DNA of 8,003 nucleotides from Pseudomonas sp. (GTDB lineage Bacteria > Pseudomonadota > Gammaproteobacteria > Pseudomonadales > Pseudomonadaceae): positions 1 through 8,003 of the forward strand of contig JAURXE010000602.1 in the NCBI GenBank assembly GCA_030654635.1, read 5' to 3'. How positions within the stretch are numbered: position 1 is the stretch's first letter; every line of letters starts with the position of its first letter. Both the position numbers and the translations under genes were made by a program. Positions 6,483 to 8,003 of the stretch are shown here, piece by piece. The notes below the pieces were generated by a model. The model was not told the origin of the DNA. It did no database searches and worked only from the letters and a program-made list of their open reading frames with translations.

Positions 6483-7160
6483 ATGAACAATGACAAGGAC
6501 CGTCAGTTCGGCAACGACGACGCCGAACTGCACGGTGGCATGCGCTTGTTGCGCGAGCAGGCCGAAGCCCAGGCGTTGATTAAAATTGCCCAATCTGCGA
6601 AAAGAATTGCCACGCTGGACCCCGACCAGGTACGGGGACTGATGCATGAACTCAGCGTGCATGAAATTGAATTGGAGATGCAAAACGAGGAGTTGCGCCT
6701 GATTCAGGTCGAACTGGAAGGTGCGCTAGGGCGTTACTTCGAACTCTACGACCTGGCGCCCGTGGGCTATTGCAGCCTGAGCGAGGCCGGCCGGTTGCTG
6801 CAAGCCAACCAGTTGCTCGCCAACTGGTTGGGCACCTCCGAGCAGGCGCTGGTCACCCGGCCGCTGGCGAGCTTTATCCACCCCGATGAGCACGACAACG
6901 AATACCTGTTACGCCGCCGACTGTTGGCCCGCGGCAGCCCGCAAATGTGCCAGTGGCGCTTCTTGAGCCATGCCGGTAACCCCATCTGGGTGCAAGTGCA
7001 GGCGGTGCTGCGCACGGACGCCAAGGGCGCCCCGACCTTTCACCTAGTGCTAACCAATATCGACGAGCTCAAGCAAACTCAACTGGCCCTGCAGGCCGCG
7101 CTGGATGAACAAGACGCACGAATCCAAGAACTGCAGCAACGGCTGAGCAACTGCAGCTGA
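6483..7160 (+). CDS. Stand-alone PAS-domain protein without an output domain
   Basis: A soluble 225-residue protein with no signal peptide or membrane helix. Residues 20-80 form a charged, probably helical, region ending in LMHELSVHEIELEMQNEELR (53-72). This motif is found in front of PAS domains in many bacterial sensor kinases and diguanylate cyclases, where it makes a coiled-coil linker. One PAS domain follows at about 82-196 (YFELYDLAPVGYCSLSEAG, then QANQLLANWLG, the FIHPDEHD turn, and WVQVQAVLRTDAKGAP to LTNIDELK). A second helical segment (196-222, LKQTQLALQAALDEQDARIQ) has coiled-coil character and ends the protein. In full-length relatives a kinase, GGDEF or methyl-accepting domain would follow; here the gene stops cleanly with TGA. 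It probably senses a ligand or dimerises with another signalling protein; partner and ligand are unknown. The ATG is preceded by GAGTGAGAAATAGCC. The convergent ceramidase gene ends 17 bases downstream. Confidence 0.82.
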   Translation: MNNDKDRQFGNDDAELHGGMRLLREQAEAQALIKIAQSAKRIATLDPDQVRGLMHELSVHEIELEMQNEELRLIQVELEGALGRYFELYDLAPVGYCSLSEAGRLLQANQLLANWLGTSEQALVTRPLASFIHPDEHDNEYLLRRRLLARGSPQMCQWRFLSHAGNPIWVQVQAVLRTDAKGAPTFHLVLTNIDELKQTQLALQAALDEQDARIQELQQRLSNCS

Positions 7161-7175
7161 TCGGCAAACTGCAGC
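7129..7175 (+). repeat. Three short direct repeats at the 3' end of the PAS gene
   Basis: AACTGCAGC occurs exactly at 7129-7137, 7149-7157 and 7167-7175, starts spaced 20 and 18 bases. Two copies lie within the last codons of the PAS gene and one spans the 17-base gap to the convergent ceramidase gene. The core CTGCAG is palindromic, so copies can pair with each other in either strand's RNA, which could make a weak two-way transcription end. No U-tract follows on either strand. It may simply reflect Leu-Gln codons in the coiled coil. Confidence 0.3.
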
Positions 7176-7177
7176 GC

Positions 7178-8003
7178 TTAGCGAGCTAACCCCACCCGCA
7201 ACGCCGGCTGCCCGGCGCGGGGCGCGATGCGCAGGCGATAGGTAGCGCCTTCGGTTGGCGGGTTGTACCAGCGGGCCTCGTAGCGGTTGCCGCCGAGCCA
7301 GCGCACGGCCAAGTCGAAACCCTGATCGTCTTCCAGCCGGCCATCACGGCTGAACGGCTGCCATTGCCCCTGCTGCAGCGTTTCGATCTGCAACAGCGGC
7401 TGCTCGAAGGCCATGGCCGCCGGTGCTTGGTCTTGCCATTGCAGGCGCCAGTAGGGTTCTTCCTCGTTGCTGATCAGTTGCGGCGCCTGCAGCACTTGGC
7501 GCGATTGCGACTGGCTCTGGGCTGGCGGCCAGAATTGGCCCAGCTGCAGGTCAAAATCCCGACTGGCCGGCAGGTCGGAAAAATTGCCGCGCGCCAGCAT
7601 CTCACCCAACAGCCGGCCGCTGTGGGCCGCCAGAAACGGTGCGGTCTGCGGGCCATAGAGGGTGTGTCCGCCTTCGTAGAACTGCAGCGCGTATTCGCTC
7701 GGGGTGGTGACGTAGCCGGTGTAGCCGTTGGCCACGCTGCTGACCACCAGCGGCGCCGCGGGCCGCCCGGCGTCGGCCAGGCTTTGCTGCAGCTGCTGGG
7801 CGATCAGCTGGCCGCTCATCACCGTCACTTCGAACGGCAGCATGGCCCAGTAGCTGTTGTCGATCTGCAGGGTCTGGATCAGCAGACGATGGGGGAACTC
7901 TGCCGGCGGCAGAATCAGCGGCTGCAACCAGCTAGTGCCGAGCCAGTGCTTGGCGCCCTGACAGTCATCGGCGAACCAGGTTTTTGGCTGCCCCGGATGA
8001 ATA
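7178..8003 (-). CDS. Neutral/alkaline ceramidase, C-terminal part (5' partial)
   Basis: The frame is open to the right edge. About 275 residues are visible; a full neutral ceramidase is usually around 650-700. The family cleaves the amide bond of ceramide to sphingosine and fatty acid using a zinc ion, and bacterial members are secreted. Seen, leftward from the edge: a CQ..K stretch like that preceding the second metal-site region of the family; LPFEVTVMSG (equivalent of PGEFTTMSG), whose Glu should be a zinc ligand; then SSVANGYTGYVTTPSEYALQ and FYEGGHTLYGPQTAP. The TGY tyrosine and the YEG tyrosine are 12 residues apart, the same spacing as the zinc-ligand and catalytic tyrosines I recall for the P. 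aeruginosa enzyme (Tyr448, Tyr460). The last 120 or so residues match the family's C-terminal beta domain (PYWRLQW, NRYEARWYNP, YRLRIAP). The metal-binding histidines, nucleophile serine and signal peptide lie outside the window. A TTG at 7927 is internal, not a start. Confidence 0.9.
   Translation of the reverse strand, partial: IHPGQPKTWFADDCQGAKHWLGTSWLQPLILPPAEFPHRLLIQTLQIDNSYWAMLPFEVTVMSGQLIAQQLQQSLADAGRPAAPLVVSSVANGYTGYVTTPSEYALQFYEGGHTLYGPQTAPFLAAHSGRLLGEMLARGNFSDLPASRDFDLQLGQFWPPAQSQSQSRQVLQAPQLISNEEEPYWRLQWQDQAPAAMAFEQPLLQIETLQQGQWQPFSRDGRLEDDQGFDLAVRWLGGNRYEARWYNPPTEGATYRLRIAPRAGQPALRVGLAR

Noticed and set aside
7927..7927. TTG at 7927 as the start of the minus-strand gene at the right edge.
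   Set aside because: The frame continues unbroken to the window edge and the upstream residues fit the ceramidase family, so this is an internal leucine codon of a partial gene.

Overview
The window looks like chromosomal DNA of a Pseudomonas-type gammaproteobacterium. It is GC-rich, and the family combination fits that group: an isoquinoline oxidoreductase-like molybdoenzyme, a TonB receptor with a PepSY membrane partner under a near-perfect Fur box, ArfB, and a secreted neutral ceramidase. The assignment rests on protein resemblance and base composition only.

Layout, left to right. Bases 1-1480 (+) are the 3' two-thirds of the large molybdopterin subunit of an aldehyde/isoquinoline oxidoreductase, ending at a clear hairpin terminator (1531-1565). 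Bases 1611-3848 (-) encode a full FhuE/FpvA-like TonB-dependent siderophore receptor, convergent with the molybdoenzyme. Its upstream region (3849-4039) carries an 18/19 Fur box. Bases 4040-5260 (-) encode a four-helix PepSY membrane protein of the type thought to reduce ferric siderophores. Immediately upstream of it (about 5328-5461, -) is a decayed 3' end of a second TonB receptor, broken by at least one frameshift and one stop codon. Beyond that lies a Fur-type promoter candidate (5514-5561, -). Bases 5810-6223 (+) encode ArfB, the stalled-ribosome hydrolase. Bases 6483-7160 (+) encode a single-PAS protein without any output domain. Bases 7178-8003 (-) are the C-terminal part of a neutral ceramidase running off the right edge.

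The central 1.6-5.6 kb is an iron-acquisition module read leftward: (dead receptor) - PepSY protein - live receptor. The receptor would bring a ferric siderophore across the outer membrane, and the PepSY protein would help release iron at the inner membrane. Both appear to be under Fur control from separate promoters. The remnant suggests that the PepSY protein once had its own receptor partner, now lost by internal deletion. The flanking genes (molybdoenzyme, ArfB, PAS protein, ceramidase) have no evident link to iron.

No mobile element, CRISPR array, tRNA or rRNA was seen. The window is mostly ordinary; the receptor relic with its apparently retained promoter is the most interesting structure.
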